DNA from: an uncultured Bacteroidota bacterium | Lineage (GTDB): Bacteria; Bacteroidota; Bacteroidia; Flavobacteriales; Flavobacteriaceae | Assembly (NCBI GenBank): GCA_903913315.1 | Contig: CAIWKX010000200.1 | Location: 1 to 64,000 of the forward strand | Length of the DNA: 64,000 nt | Direction: 5' to 3' | Shown: piece by piece, positions 1-9,839 of the stretch | Position numbering within the stretch: the first letter of the stretch is position 1 | Layout: each line of letters opens with the position of its first letter | Position numbers and translations under genes: made by a program | Notes under the pieces: model-generated | The model's database searches: none | Told to the model about the DNA's origin: nothing | What the model saw: only the letters and a program-made list of their open reading frames with translations

Positions 1-378
1 CAAGTTTCATCAACTCAAACGTATCTTTTAAAATTTGATTACACTTTTAAAGCGGTTTCAGATGACAATATAGCCACATATACCTCTAACGGGCATACAT
101 ATAGTGATATTAAGAAAACAAAGTTAATTTTAAATTTAACAGTTACTTATCCAACAGTAGTAAGTGGAGTTCCAACAACTATTACTGTTTTACCTGCTCA
201 AGATGTGATTACTATGACTGAATATTATGCTAAAAATATTGGAGTTGTTTATAATAATAATGCTATCCAATATGCGTTAAGTCAGTCAGCTGTTCAACTT
301 TTGAGCCTGCCGGCAAATATTCCAACCTCGGCAACTATTAATCAAGATGAGTTTTTAAACAGTTATCATTTAAACTAA
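1..378 (+). CDS. C-terminal part of a hypothetical protein (5' end outside window)
   Basis: Frame 1 is open from base 1 to TAA at 376-378 (...DEFLNSYHLN*). Confidence 0.6.
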   Translation, partial: QVSSTQTYLLKFDYTFKAVSDDNIATYTSNGHTYSDIKKTKLILNLTVTYPTVVSGVPTTITVLPAQDVITMTEYYAKNIGVVYNNNAIQYALSQSAVQLLSLPANIPTSATINQDEFLNSYHLN

Positions 379-446
379 TTGTAAAAAAAGATACTATTGG
401 TTTAATTATTGCGTTCTTTGTATAATAACTTAAATTTAATATATCT

Positions 447-941
447 ATGAAAAAAGTATTTTTATTTGGTTTTATGCTAATTGGATTAGTATTTAACACT
501 CAGGCGCAAGACATTTCTAAAAACGCCTTAGGTTTACGTTTAGGAAATAACGATGGATTTGGTGGTGAAGTATCTTATCAAAGAGAATTAGCTAAAAGCA
601 ATCGACTTGAAGTAGATTTAGGATGGCGTAATAGCAATAATGTCGACGCATTGAAATTGGCAGGATTGTATCAATGGGTATGGAGCATTGACGAAGGCTT
701 TAATTGGTATGCGGGTGTAGGTGGCGGATTAGGAAGTTGGAATTACAACTATAATGGTGCCAAAAATAATGGAACATTTCTTTTTGGAGCTGGAGATATC
801 GGTGTTGAATATAATTTCAAAGAGGTTCCCATTCAATTATCATTAGATTTAAGACCTGAATTGTACTTTAGCGATAGTGGTTATAGAGATAATAACTTTG
901 GCCCTGATTTAGCCCTAGGAATAAGATACAAATTTGATTAA
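447..941 (+). CDS. Outer-membrane beta-barrel family protein
   Basis: Signal peptide (MKKVFLFGFMLIGLVFNTQAQ) and alternating Gly/aromatic barrel-like pattern ending in ...GIRYKFD. Confidence 0.75.
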   Translation: MKKVFLFGFMLIGLVFNTQAQDISKNALGLRLGNNDGFGGEVSYQRELAKSNRLEVDLGWRNSNNVDALKLAGLYQWVWSIDEGFNWYAGVGGGLGSWNYNYNGAKNNGTFLFGAGDIGVEYNFKEVPIQLSLDLRPELYFSDSGYRDNNFGPDLALGIRYKFD

Positions 942-949
942 AAAAAAGC

Positions 950-985
950 AAAAAGTCCTGAAGTAAACTAACTTAAGGACTTTTT
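950..985. terminator. Hairpin terminator between convergent genes
   Basis: AAAAAGTCCT ... AGGACTTTTT inverted repeat flanked by A and T runs. Confidence 0.75.
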
Positions 986-1003
986 TTATGATTTTGTATT
1001 TAT

Positions 1004-1774
1004 TTACAAAACTTCTTTCAAAAATTCCAACAGTGCTTTCCAAGAACGTTCATCTGCTTTTTCATTATAAGCAGCTCCTTTACTAGTATCCGTTCCTGCA
1101 TTTTTGTCGGTAAAAGAATGCACTGCATTAGCATAATAAACCATTTCCCAATCCGCTTTGGCCGTTCTCATTTCGTTTTGAAAGGCTTTTATTTCAGCTT
1201 CACTTTCATAGGGATCGTCAGCACCATGTAATACTAAAACTCTCGCCGATATTGGATTTATTGTTCTAGTATCATCCCTTGATAAACCTCCATGGAAAGA
1301 AACAATACCTTTTACTTTCATAGCAGCTCTTGCTGCTTCAATTGCTCCAGTACCCCCAAAACAATACCCCATTACTACAATCTCCTCTGGATTGGCTCCT
1401 TGTTTTATTAATTGTTCAAGTGCTAGTGTAATTCTCTTTTGATATTCAGTGATATTCTTTTTAAAATACCCTGCCTTTTGACCTGCATCACTATAATTAG
1501 TAGGTCTATTTCCCACTCCATAGATATCAGCTACAAAAGTATAATACCCCAAATTAGCTAATTCGGAAGCGCTTTCTTTAGCATGGTCATCAATACCCAT
1601 CCAAGCTGGAAGTAGTAATACTCCTGGCTTATTTTTAAGTTCTTTAGAGGGCTTAGCAACATAACCACTTAATTTCTGTTGCTCATCATTGTAATCAATT
1701 GATTTCAATTGTGCCATAGCCTTGTTTTGAATAGCTAAAGCTAGTACTAGCAAAAGTGTAAATTTAGATTTCAT
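1004..1774 (-). CDS. Dienelactone hydrolase family protein
   Basis: alpha/beta hydrolase with GYCFGG nucleophile motif, signal peptide; start moved to internal Met (MKSKFTLLL). Confidence 0.85.
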   Translation of the reverse strand: MKSKFTLLLVLALAIQNKAMAQLKSIDYNDEQQKLSGYVAKPSKELKNKPGVLLLPAWMGIDDHAKESASELANLGYYTFVADIYGVGNRPTNYSDAGQKAGYFKKNITEYQKRITLALEQLIKQGANPEEIVVMGYCFGGTGAIEAARAAMKVKGIVSFHGGLSRDDTRTINPISARVLVLHGADDPYESEAEIKAFQNEMRTAKADWEMVYYANAVHSFTDKNAGTDTSKGAAYNEKADERSWKALLEFLKEVL

Positions 1775-1821
1775 TTTTATTGTAAAATTAATAATTAACG
1801 TAAGAAACAATTGTTAAAAAA

Positions 1822-1859
1822 CACAAAAAAAGCGTTCAAATATTGAACGCTTTTTTGTG
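1822..1859. terminator. Hairpin terminator
   Basis: CACAAAAAAAGCGTTCAA-ATA-TTGAACGCTTTTTTGTG. Confidence 0.8.
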
Positions 1860-1871
1860 AATATATTTTTA

Positions 1872-3149
1872 TTATATGAATATCTTTAAAATATAGTAAG
1901 TAATTCCTGCAATTAATGCTGAAACAGGAATAGTTAACACCCATGCCCATAAAAGGTTTACAGTTACTCCCCAACGCACAGCAGAAACTCTTTTAGTTAC
2001 TCCCACTCCAATAATAGAACCAGTTATTGTATGCGTGGTTGAAACTGGTATTTTAAAATGTTCCGTCATAAATAAGGTTAAAGCTCCAGCAGATTCTGCC
2101 ACTACACCTTCAAAAGCATTTACTTTCGTAATTTTAGAACCCATTGTTTTCACAATTTTCCATCCACCACTTAAAGTTCCTAATGCAATAACTGTATAAC
2201 AAGTAATTGGAATCCATCCTGGCATTTCAGCTTTTATTCCTTTGTCTTCATTAGGTAAAACTACATGTAACCAATGTGGCATTGCATCTACTGAAACCCC
2301 ATTTGAATGAATGTAAACGGCAACTGCAGCTGCGATAATACCCATTACTTTTTGGGAATCGTTACCCCCATGTCCTAAACTGAACGATGCAGAAGATAAT
2401 AATTGCATTTTTCGCAATGATTTTTCGGCTCTTGCGGTAGATAAGCTACTAAATCTTAAGTTAAAAAGCGCCAAGCTAAAGAAAATAAACCCTACCAACA
2501 ACCATTTAATATTGGATGGTTCTGTCAGTACAGCTAAGAAATGATTTTCAAATCTAGGTTTTTCAATATCAAATTTCATTACACTAGATAAAAACCAAAC
2601 TACCAATCCCATTAAAATGACAGTAATAATTTTTGGAGTAATCGTTTTTTTAGAAGCATGCATCATCCAAATGGAAATAAAATAGGAAATAATCATCCCT
2701 AATAATGGAGCCAAAACAATAAAAGCAATCACTACAGCAACCCCCGATGGTAGTACTCCGCCTTCACCTGGCTTGTACCAATTCACCACATGAAAACCTG
2801 CATGAGCAATCGCTGCGCCGGCAAATCCTCCAATAAGCGTGTGTGATGATGATGATGGGATTCCTTTCCACCATGTAATTAAATTCCATATAATAGCAGC
2901 AATAACTCCTGCTAAAATAACTGTTAAGTCAATATTTTCTGATTTAGCTGTTTTGGCCACGGTATCAGCTACGCCAAAACCAAAAACCCAATAGGCTAAA
3001 AAGTTGAAAAATGCTGCCCAAACTACGGCTTGAAATGGTGTTAATACCTTTGTTGCTACGATAGTAGCAATAGAATTTGCGGCATCATGGAAACCATTAA
3101 TATAATCAAATATCAAGGCTAGAACTATAATAACTATAAGTAAAGTCAT
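1872..3149 (-). CDS. Inorganic phosphate transporter, PiT family
   Basis: DYINGFHDAANSIAT and SLGHGGNDSQKVMG signature repeats. Confidence 0.93.
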   Translation of the reverse strand: MTLLIVIIVLALIFDYINGFHDAANSIATIVATKVLTPFQAVVWAAFFNFLAYWVFGFGVADTVAKTAKSENIDLTVILAGVIAAIIWNLITWWKGIPSSSSHTLIGGFAGAAIAHAGFHVVNWYKPGEGGVLPSGVAVVIAFIVLAPLLGMIISYFISIWMMHASKKTITPKIITVILMGLVVWFLSSVMKFDIEKPRFENHFLAVLTEPSNIKWLLVGFIFFSLALFNLRFSSLSTARAEKSLRKMQLLSSASFSLGHGGNDSQKVMGIIAAAVAVYIHSNGVSVDAMPHWLHVVLPNEDKGIKAEMPGWIPITCYTVIALGTLSGGWKIVKTMGSKITKVNAFEGVVAESAGALTLFMTEHFKIPVSTTHTITGSIIGVGVTKRVSAVRWGVTVNLLWAWVLTIPVSALIAGITYYILKIFI

Positions 3150-3176
3150 GTTTGTATGTCTAAATTATACTTATTA

Positions 3177-3821
3177 TTACGAATGTTTAACTGAAATTTG
3201 TTCCATTACATTAGAAACACTTTTACATTTATCCGATGCTGATTCTAATGCAGAAAGTACTTCTTTGTATTTAATAATGTTTTTAGCATCAATTTCATTT
3301 TCAAAAATATCAGCCACCGCTTTATCAAAAACAGCATCAGCTTTACTTTCCAATTTATTAATTTTTTTGCACGTATCTTTAATTGCTTTGTGATCTTTCA
3401 TGTCTTTCAATTCTTTGATACCTACACCAATTAATTGACAAGCTTCCAAATTAATTTCAGTTAATTTTCTAATTGATTTCGTAATTTTTTCTACTTGATA
3501 CAATCTCATTTTACTTGCTGCACCATGCATAAAATCGGCAACATTGTCAATCGCTTTAATTAATGAGTGAATGTCTTCTCTATCAAATGGAGTTATGAAA
3601 TTTCTACTTAATTCTAAATGCGTTTTATGAGTGATTTCTTCAATTATTGCTTCCAATTCTTCTATTTTTTTGAAATAATCTTCACGTTGTTCTTTTGGTG
3701 CATTGACTGCTTCGTGTAATGTTTCTGCCAAAATAATTAAATTAGCAGATGCTTGTTCAAATAAAGGAAAGAACTTATTATCTTTCGGAACAAAAAATTG
3801 AAAAATATTGTTTAATGACAT
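3177..3821 (-). CDS. DUF47 / PhoU-like protein, partner of PiT
   Basis: All-helical PhoU-like protein directly upstream of PiT in the same orientation. Confidence 0.88.
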   Translation of the reverse strand: MSLNNIFQFFVPKDNKFFPLFEQASANLIILAETLHEAVNAPKEQREDYFKKIEELEAIIEEITHKTHLELSRNFITPFDREDIHSLIKAIDNVADFMHGAASKMRLYQVEKITKSIRKLTEINLEACQLIGVGIKELKDMKDHKAIKDTCKKINKLESKADAVFDKAVADIFENEIDAKNIIKYKEVLSALESASDKCKSVSNVMEQISVKHS

Positions 3822-4005
3822 TGTTTTTACTGTTAAATTTTCTGCAAAATTAAATACTCAATGTTAAGTTAAGGTTAATTCAATGTTAACAACGAATTAT
3901 TTTTTAACATTAAATTAACCTGATGCCGTGCTGATTTTTTGTTTGTTAATCAAATATTTCAATCGTTTTCGTATTTTAGCCCAACAAAACTAAGCTAACA
4001 CTTCT

Positions 4006-5634
4006 ATGGACTTAAACTTCAACAAAAACGAAGATCATAACAAACTTTTATTATCTGATTTAAAGCAAAAATTTGCAAAAGTAAAACTTGGCGGTGGTGA
4101 AAAACGCATCGAAAAATTACATTCTGAAGGTAAAATGACCGCTCGTGAACGTATTGATTATCTGTTAGATGCCAAAACAAAATGCATAGAAATTGGAGCA
4201 TTTGTTGGTGATGGTATGTATGCTGAACATGGTGGTTGTCCATCTGGTGGTGTGGTGGTTAAAATAGGATATATCAAAGGCAAACAATGTATTGTTGTGG
4301 CTAATGATGCTACTGTAAAAGCGGGTGCTTGGTTTCCTATTACGGGTAAAAAGAACCTTCGTGCGCAAGAAATTGCCATGGAAAATCGTTTACCCATCAT
4401 TTATCTTGTCGATTCTGCTGGTGTTTATTTGCCAATGCAGGATGAAATCTTTCCAGACAAAGAACATTTCGGTCGAATTTTTAGAAATAATGCCATCATG
4501 AGTAGCATGGGGATTACCCAAATTGCTGCCGTAATGGGGAGTTGTGTAGCTGGTGGTGCTTACTTACCGATTATGAGTGACGAAGCCATGATTGTAGATA
4601 AGACAGGAAGTATTTTTTTGGCAGGAAGTTATTTAGTAAAAGCGGCTATTGGAGAAAATATTGATAATGAAACCCTTGGTGGAGCTACTACACATTGTGA
4701 AATATCGGGTGTTACCGATTATAAAGCGAAAGATGATAAAGATGCTTTGGATAGGATTAAAAGTATTGTTGGAAAAATTGGTGATTATGACAAAGCAGGA
4801 TTCAATAGAGAAAAGCCTCAAAAACCCGCTTTAGAAGAACATGATATTTATGGAATTATCCCTAAATCCCGCACTGATCAATATGATATGATGGAAGTGA
4901 TTAAAAGATTGGTTGATAATTCTGAAATGGATATGTACAAACCTGACTATGGACAATCTATCATTACTTGTTATGCACGAATCGATGGTTGGGCTGTAGG
5001 GATTGTTGCCAACCAACGCATTGTTTCTAAAACTAAAAAAGGCGAAATCCAATTTGGAGGCGTGATTTATTCTGATTCTGCCGATAAAGCAACTCGTTTT
5101 ATTGCCAATTGCAATCAAAAGAAAATCCCATTAGTATTTGTTCAAGACGTTACCGGATTCATGGTAGGCAGCAAATCAGAGCACGGTGGTATCATTAAAG
5201 ATGGTGCTAAAATGGTTAATGCGGTTTCCAATTCAGTGGTTCCTAAATTTACTGTTGTGGTCGGTAATTCTTATGGTGCAGGAAATTATGCGATGTGTGG
5301 AAAAGCCTACGACCCGAGATTAATTTTTGCTTGGCCAAGTGCTGAATTAGCGGTTATGGGTGGCACACAAGCAGCTAAAGTATTAGCCCAAATTGAAGCT
5401 TCCTCTTTAAAAGCTAAAGGTGAAGTGATTGATGAAGTCAAAGAAAAAGAGTTATTTGATAAAATCAAAGCACGATATGATGCACAAGTTTCTCCTTATT
5501 ATGCCGCGTCACGATTATGGACAGATGCCATCATTGATCCCTTAGAAACTAGGACTTGGATTTCAATGGGAATTGAAGCGGCCAATCACTCCCCTATTGA
5601 AAAGAAATTTAATTTGGGTGTGATTCAAGTGTAG
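4006..5634 (+). CDS. Acyl-CoA carboxylase carboxyltransferase (beta) subunit
   Basis: GGARERIDYLLD-like N-term, GVYLPMQDEIFPDKEHFGRIF, GNSYGAGNYAMCGKAYDPRLIFAWP motifs. Confidence 0.92.
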   Translation: MDLNFNKNEDHNKLLLSDLKQKFAKVKLGGGEKRIEKLHSEGKMTARERIDYLLDAKTKCIEIGAFVGDGMYAEHGGCPSGGVVVKIGYIKGKQCIVVANDATVKAGAWFPITGKKNLRAQEIAMENRLPIIYLVDSAGVYLPMQDEIFPDKEHFGRIFRNNAIMSSMGITQIAAVMGSCVAGGAYLPIMSDEAMIVDKTGSIFLAGSYLVKAAIGENIDNETLGGATTHCEISGVTDYKAKDDKDALDRIKSIVGKIGDYDKAGFNREKPQKPALEEHDIYGIIPKSRTDQYDMMEVIKRLVDNSEMDMYKPDYGQSIITCYARIDGWAVGIVANQRIVSKTKKGEIQFGGVIYSDSADKATRFIANCNQKKIPLVFVQDVTGFMVGSKSEHGGIIKDGAKMVNAVSNSVVPKFTVVVGNSYGAGNYAMCGKAYDPRLIFAWPSAELAVMGGTQAAKVLAQIEASSLKAKGEVIDEVKEKELFDKIKARYDAQVSPYYAASRLWTDAIIDPLETRTWISMGIEAANHSPIEKKFNLGVIQV

Positions 5635-5635
5635 T

Positions 5636-6148
5636 ATGCAAAACGATATTCTATTTTATGAAAAACAACGCTTTACACAGTGGTGGTTGTGGTTAATTCT
5701 ATTCGCTGTTAACAGTATTTTCGTTTACGGTTGCTATCAACAAATCATTTTAGGTCAAGAATTTGGTGATAAACCTATGAGTAATGTTGGCATTCTAGTC
5801 GCTTTATCTGTAGTTGCATTGATTACTTTTTTATTTTATTCATTAAAACTAGAAACCATCATAAAAGCAGATGGAATTTATGTTCGTTTTTTTCCTTTTC
5901 ATGTTGTTTATAAAAAATATACTTGGGACACTATTGAAAAAGTATATGTTAGACAATACAAACCAATAACTGAATACGGTGGATGGGGATTGCGTTATGG
6001 TGTTTTTGGCAATGGTAATGCTTTAAACGTATCAGGAAATCAAGGATTACAAATCATTTTCAACAATACTACTACCATGTTATTAATTGGCACTAAAAAA
6101 CCAGAAGAATTGCAAGCTGCAATAACTAAAATAAAGACTGTAGATTAG
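5636..6148 (+). CDS. Hypothetical membrane protein
   Basis: Two N-terminal TM segments followed by a PH-like domain; starts 2 bp after upstream CDS. Confidence 0.6.
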   Translation: MQNDILFYEKQRFTQWWLWLILFAVNSIFVYGCYQQIILGQEFGDKPMSNVGILVALSVVALITFLFYSLKLETIIKADGIYVRFFPFHVVYKKYTWDTIEKVYVRQYKPITEYGGWGLRYGVFGNGNALNVSGNQGLQIIFNNTTTMLLIGTKKPEELQAAITKIKTVD

Positions 6149-6414
6149 TAATTACGAACTCAACAAACTCTTAAAAAGAAGTAACATCCAATAAAAAATT
6201 TACAAAACCGTCAAATTTGGAAGAACTATCTTTAGAATCGGGTACCAATCGTCAAATTTGACATTATTAAGTATTATCAAAATAAAAACTGTGCAACTAA
6301 GGATCTATTAACGTCAACAGCTAAGCAATTGGTCTCAAATAAACCAACTATCCACCTATGAAAACATTTGTATAAATGTTAATAAAATTCTTTTTGAAAT
6401 CTATTTCTTTAAGA

Positions 6415-6422
6415 TATATTTG
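6415..6422 (+). promoter_or_regulatory. Putative Bacteroidota -7 box (TATATTTG) of dnaN
   Basis: TAnnTTTG match 17 bp before ATG. Confidence 0.5.
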
Positions 6423-6438
6423 TAAAAAATAATATAAG

Positions 6439-7557
6439 ATGAAGTTTATTGTATCAAGCTCGTATTTATTAAAACAATTACAAGTTTTAGGTAGCGTTAT
6501 CAATAGTAGCAATACCTTACCCATTCTAGATAACTTTCTATTTGAATTAGATAAAAAAGCGTTAACGGTTTCTTCTTCTGATTTAGAAACTACCATGTCT
6601 GCAACATTAGAAATCGAATCAACTGACAAAGGTAGCGTTGCAGTTCCTGCAAAATTGTTATTAGATATCCTAAAAACATTTCCTGAACAACCCTTAACTT
6701 TTACAGTTGAAGAAAATAGTACTATAGAAATCAGTTCTAACTCTGGAAAATATGCTATTGCTTATGCTCCAGGAGAAGAATTTCCAAAATCAGTACAATT
6801 AGACAACCCCTCTTCTACATTAGTACCGGCTGAGGTTTTAGCCACAGCTATTAGCAAAACAATTTTTGCAGCTGGAAATGATGATTTACGCCCAGTAATG
6901 AGTGGTGTTTTCTTCCAATTTTCTCCAGAAGGGTTAATCTTTGTGGCCACCGATGCTCATAAATTAGTGAAATATGCTCGTACTGATGTAAAGGCATCTC
7001 AAGTAGCTGATTTTATCATGCCAAAAAAACCTTTAAATATCTTGAAAAGTATTTTAGGTGCTTCAGATGCCGAAGTCAAAATTGATTACAATGATGCTAA
7101 TGCAACATTCTCATTTGAAAACTATATTTTAACTTGTCGATTAATTGACGGAAAATATCCAAATTATGAAGCGGTTATTCCAAAAGAAAATCCAAACAAA
7201 TTATTAATTGATAGAACTCAATTCTTTAATTCAGTTCGTCGTGTGGCCATTTTCTCAAATAAAACGACGCACCAAATTCGTTTAAAAATTGCTGGTGCTG
7301 AATTAAACATTTCTGCAGAAGATATTGATTACTCAAATAAAGCTGAAGAGCGTTTGACTTGCGACTATCAAGGAGATGATATGCAGATTGGTTTTAACTC
7401 TCGTTTCTTATTAGAAATGTTAAGTAACTTACAATCAGACGAAATACAATTGGAAATGTCTATGCCAAACCGTGCTGGAATCCTAACTCCAGTTGATGGA
7501 TTGGAAGATGGCGAAACAGTTACTATGCTTGTAATGCCTGTGATGCTAAATAACTAA
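6439..7557 (+). CDS. dnaN: DNA polymerase III beta subunit (sliding clamp)
   Basis: 372 aa, MKFIVSSSYLLKQLQVLGSVI..., ends ...LVMPVMLNN. Confidence 0.95.
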   Translation: MKFIVSSSYLLKQLQVLGSVINSSNTLPILDNFLFELDKKALTVSSSDLETTMSATLEIESTDKGSVAVPAKLLLDILKTFPEQPLTFTVEENSTIEISSNSGKYAIAYAPGEEFPKSVQLDNPSSTLVPAEVLATAISKTIFAAGNDDLRPVMSGVFFQFSPEGLIFVATDAHKLVKYARTDVKASQVADFIMPKKPLNILKSILGASDAEVKIDYNDANATFSFENYILTCRLIDGKYPNYEAVIPKENPNKLLIDRTQFFNSVRRVAIFSNKTTHQIRLKIAGAELNISAEDIDYSNKAEERLTCDYQGDDMQIGFNSRFLLEMLSNLQSDEIQLEMSMPNRAGILTPVDGLEDGETVTMLVMPVMLNN

Positions 7558-7650
7558 AAATAAATTAACCAACCAACGAAAATATCGTCTTGTTTATTTA
7601 AACTTGACGATTTTTTAAATTATAAAAAAAAGGTTTTCAATATTTAGATA

Positions 7651-9413
7651 TTATAATAACAAATCAAATGTCTTTCTTAGTTCTTCTAAATTTGGATTGA
7701 TTTCGTTCAATCTATTGAATTTATCTTGCTGCGTAAAGGCTATTTTACTTTTTACTCTTTCATTCACAATGACTTCAATACTTATATCGTGGTTGTGCAA
7801 ATGACCTCTTAAATAACCCAAAAGGTCTGGTTTTTCTTTTTCAAAATCAATCTTCGAACCTTCATTTGGCAATTCATAAATAATAGTAGTTTCTTCTAAT
7901 TTTGGATCACTAATACGCAATAGCGATTCCATAATCATATGCCCTTTATCATTCAATCGCTGGGCATATTTGAACCAGAATTCCAACATTTTAGTCTCCG
8001 TAAATTCTTCTGTAGGAAGTTGTTCTTGATGTTTTACAATTCCTTTTTGAGCTTCAATCAGCTCTCTCTTAGCTCGAATACTAGACAACGACAAAGCGGA
8101 AACCTTGGGTTGCGGAGCGGTACTAGAGGATGAGTGTACAGAGGACGGTGATTCAACCTCCAATGATTGTGGCGTTTCTTTAACGCCAACTATTGGAGTT
8201 GGTTTTTCATCACTTTTCTGTACCTCCATCTTTGAAGTTTGTACTTCGCTTGTTATGGGTAGTTCAGCATTGGGTATTGGTTTTACTTCCGTAATGGAAT
8301 ACGAAGTATTTCTAAAATAAGTGGGGGGAATTATAAAGTCAACTTTTTTTTTTCTCCATCAAAGTTGATAGAGCACAATTGCATCAGTGTCAGTTCCACT
8401 AGCAACCTTTGATTTTGTGAGGATTTAAACTTTAAATCACAATCATTAGCAATCTCAATGCCTCGCAATAGAAAATCGGAATGACATTTATGGGCTTGCT
8501 CACCATACATCGCTTGAGCTTGCTCACCAGCTTCCAACAAAACCAATGTGGCAGGATTTTTACAAACTAATAAATCTCTAAAATGAGAGGCCAAACCAGC
8601 AATAAAATGATGCCCATCAAATCCTTTAGCCAAAATATCATTGTAAGCCACCAAAATTTGAGGAATATTGTTTTCCAAAATCAATTCGGTTATTTTGATA
8701 TAGGTTTCGTAATCTAATACGTTAAGATTTTCAGTAACCGCTTGACGAGTCAAATTGTTGCCACAATAAGAAACCACACGATCAAAAATAGACAAAGCAT
8801 CACGCATCGCTCCATCGGCCTTCTGAGCAATAATATGTAACGCATCATCTTCAAATACTACACCTTGGCTTTGCGCTACTTCAGCTAAATGCTCTTTAGC
8901 ATCTTTCACCGTAATTCTCTTGAAGTCAAAAATCTGACATCGCGATAATATGGTGGGAATTATTTTGTGCTTCTCAGTAGTAGCAAGTATAAAAATAGCA
9001 TGCTTCGGTGGTTCTTCTAATGTTTTCAAAAAAGCATTAAAAGCTGCAGAGGATAACATGTGTACCTCATCAATGATATACACTTTGTATTGTCCCGTTT
9101 GAGGTGGAATACGAACTTGATCAATCAAACTACGAATGTCATCAACAGAATTGTTCGAAGCCGCATCCAATTCAAAGACATTAAAAGCAAAGTCTTCATT
9201 AGGATCATCATAACCAGGTTGGTTAATCTTACGAGCCAAAATACGGGCACAAGTCGTTTTCCCAACACCTCTTGGACCTGTAAACAATAAGGCGGATGCC
9301 AAGTGATTCGTCTCAATAGCATTCAACAAAGTATTAGTAATAGCCTGCTGACCCACAACATCTTTAAACGTTTGTGGACGATATTTACGAGCTGATACTA
9401 CAAATTGTTCCAT
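7651..9413 (-). CDS. dnaX: DNA polymerase III gamma/tau; short form 8331..9413 in 0 frame, long form continues in the -1 frame to 7651
   Basis: Clamp-loader AAA+ motifs (GPRGVGKTT, DEVHMLS, SRCQ). The -1 frame is open without a stop from the A10 run (8344-8353) through ORF 7651..8229, which looks like a flavobacterial tau C-terminus. Confidence 0.85.
8344..8353 (-). other. dnaX: A10 slippery run in dnaX containing A_AAA_AAG in 0-frame phase
   Basis: Minus strand GAT GGA GAA AAA AAA AAG TTG ACT TTA TAA; -1 shift reads AAA GTT GAC TTT ATA ATT CCC... Confidence 0.7.
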
Positions 9414-9510
9414 GAAATTGTATTGGATTACAAATATAGGTTTGAAATATCAAATATCAAATTTTAAATTTTAAATATATCAAAAATCTAAAATTTAATA
9501 TCTAATATTC

Positions 9511-9518
9511 TACCTTTG
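9511..9518 (+). promoter_or_regulatory. Putative -7 box TACCTTTG for rnpB
   Basis: TAnnTTTG match just upstream of the RNase P RNA 5' end. Confidence 0.5.
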
Positions 9519-9520
9519 CA

Positions 9521-9830
9521 CCGCAGACCGCCTTATCGCTGTTCAGTAATGAAGAGAGGAAAGTCCGGACACCACAGAGTAGCATAGCGGATAACATCCG
9601 TCGTCCCGATGCATCGGGATAGGACAAGTGCAACAGAAAGCAGGTACAGGTAATGCTGTAGTGAAACCAGGTAAACTCTATGCGGTGAAATTTCAAGTAT
9701 ATCGACAGGTAAGGATCACTCGTCCGTTGTCGAAGGGTAGAAAGATGGATCCCGATAGTAATGTCGGGACTAGATAAATGATAAGGCTCCAATGTATTGG
9801 GGACAGAATCCGGCTTATAGGTCTGCTTTT
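9521..9830 (+). ncRNA. rnpB: RNase P RNA (class A)
   Basis: Conserved GAGGAAAGTCCGGACAC and ACAGAATCCGGCTTATAG; P1 helix GCAGACC (9523-9529) / GGTCTGC (9820-9826); 3' T-run. Confidence 0.93.
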
Positions 9831-9839
9831 TTTTAATCG

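Noticed and set aside
3148-3393. ORF 3148..3393 (+)
   Set aside because: Antisense to the DUF47 gene with no independent evidence.
4019-5118. Antisense and out-of-frame ORFs inside the carboxyltransferase gene (4019..4243, 4158..4400, 4165..4368, 4633..4821, 4649..4834, 4831..5118)
   Set aside because: They overlap fully a well-supported CDS, have low-complexity or unnatural composition, and show no recognisable motifs.
7651-8229. ORF 7651..8229 as an independent gene
   Set aside because: Its frame is open continuously back to the dnaX A10 run, there is no separate promoter, and the sequence looks like a tau C-terminus; interpreted as part of dnaX.
9502-9792. ORF 9502..9792 (-), 96 aa
   Set aside because: Lies antisense within the RNase P RNA gene; composition is explained by rnpB conservation.
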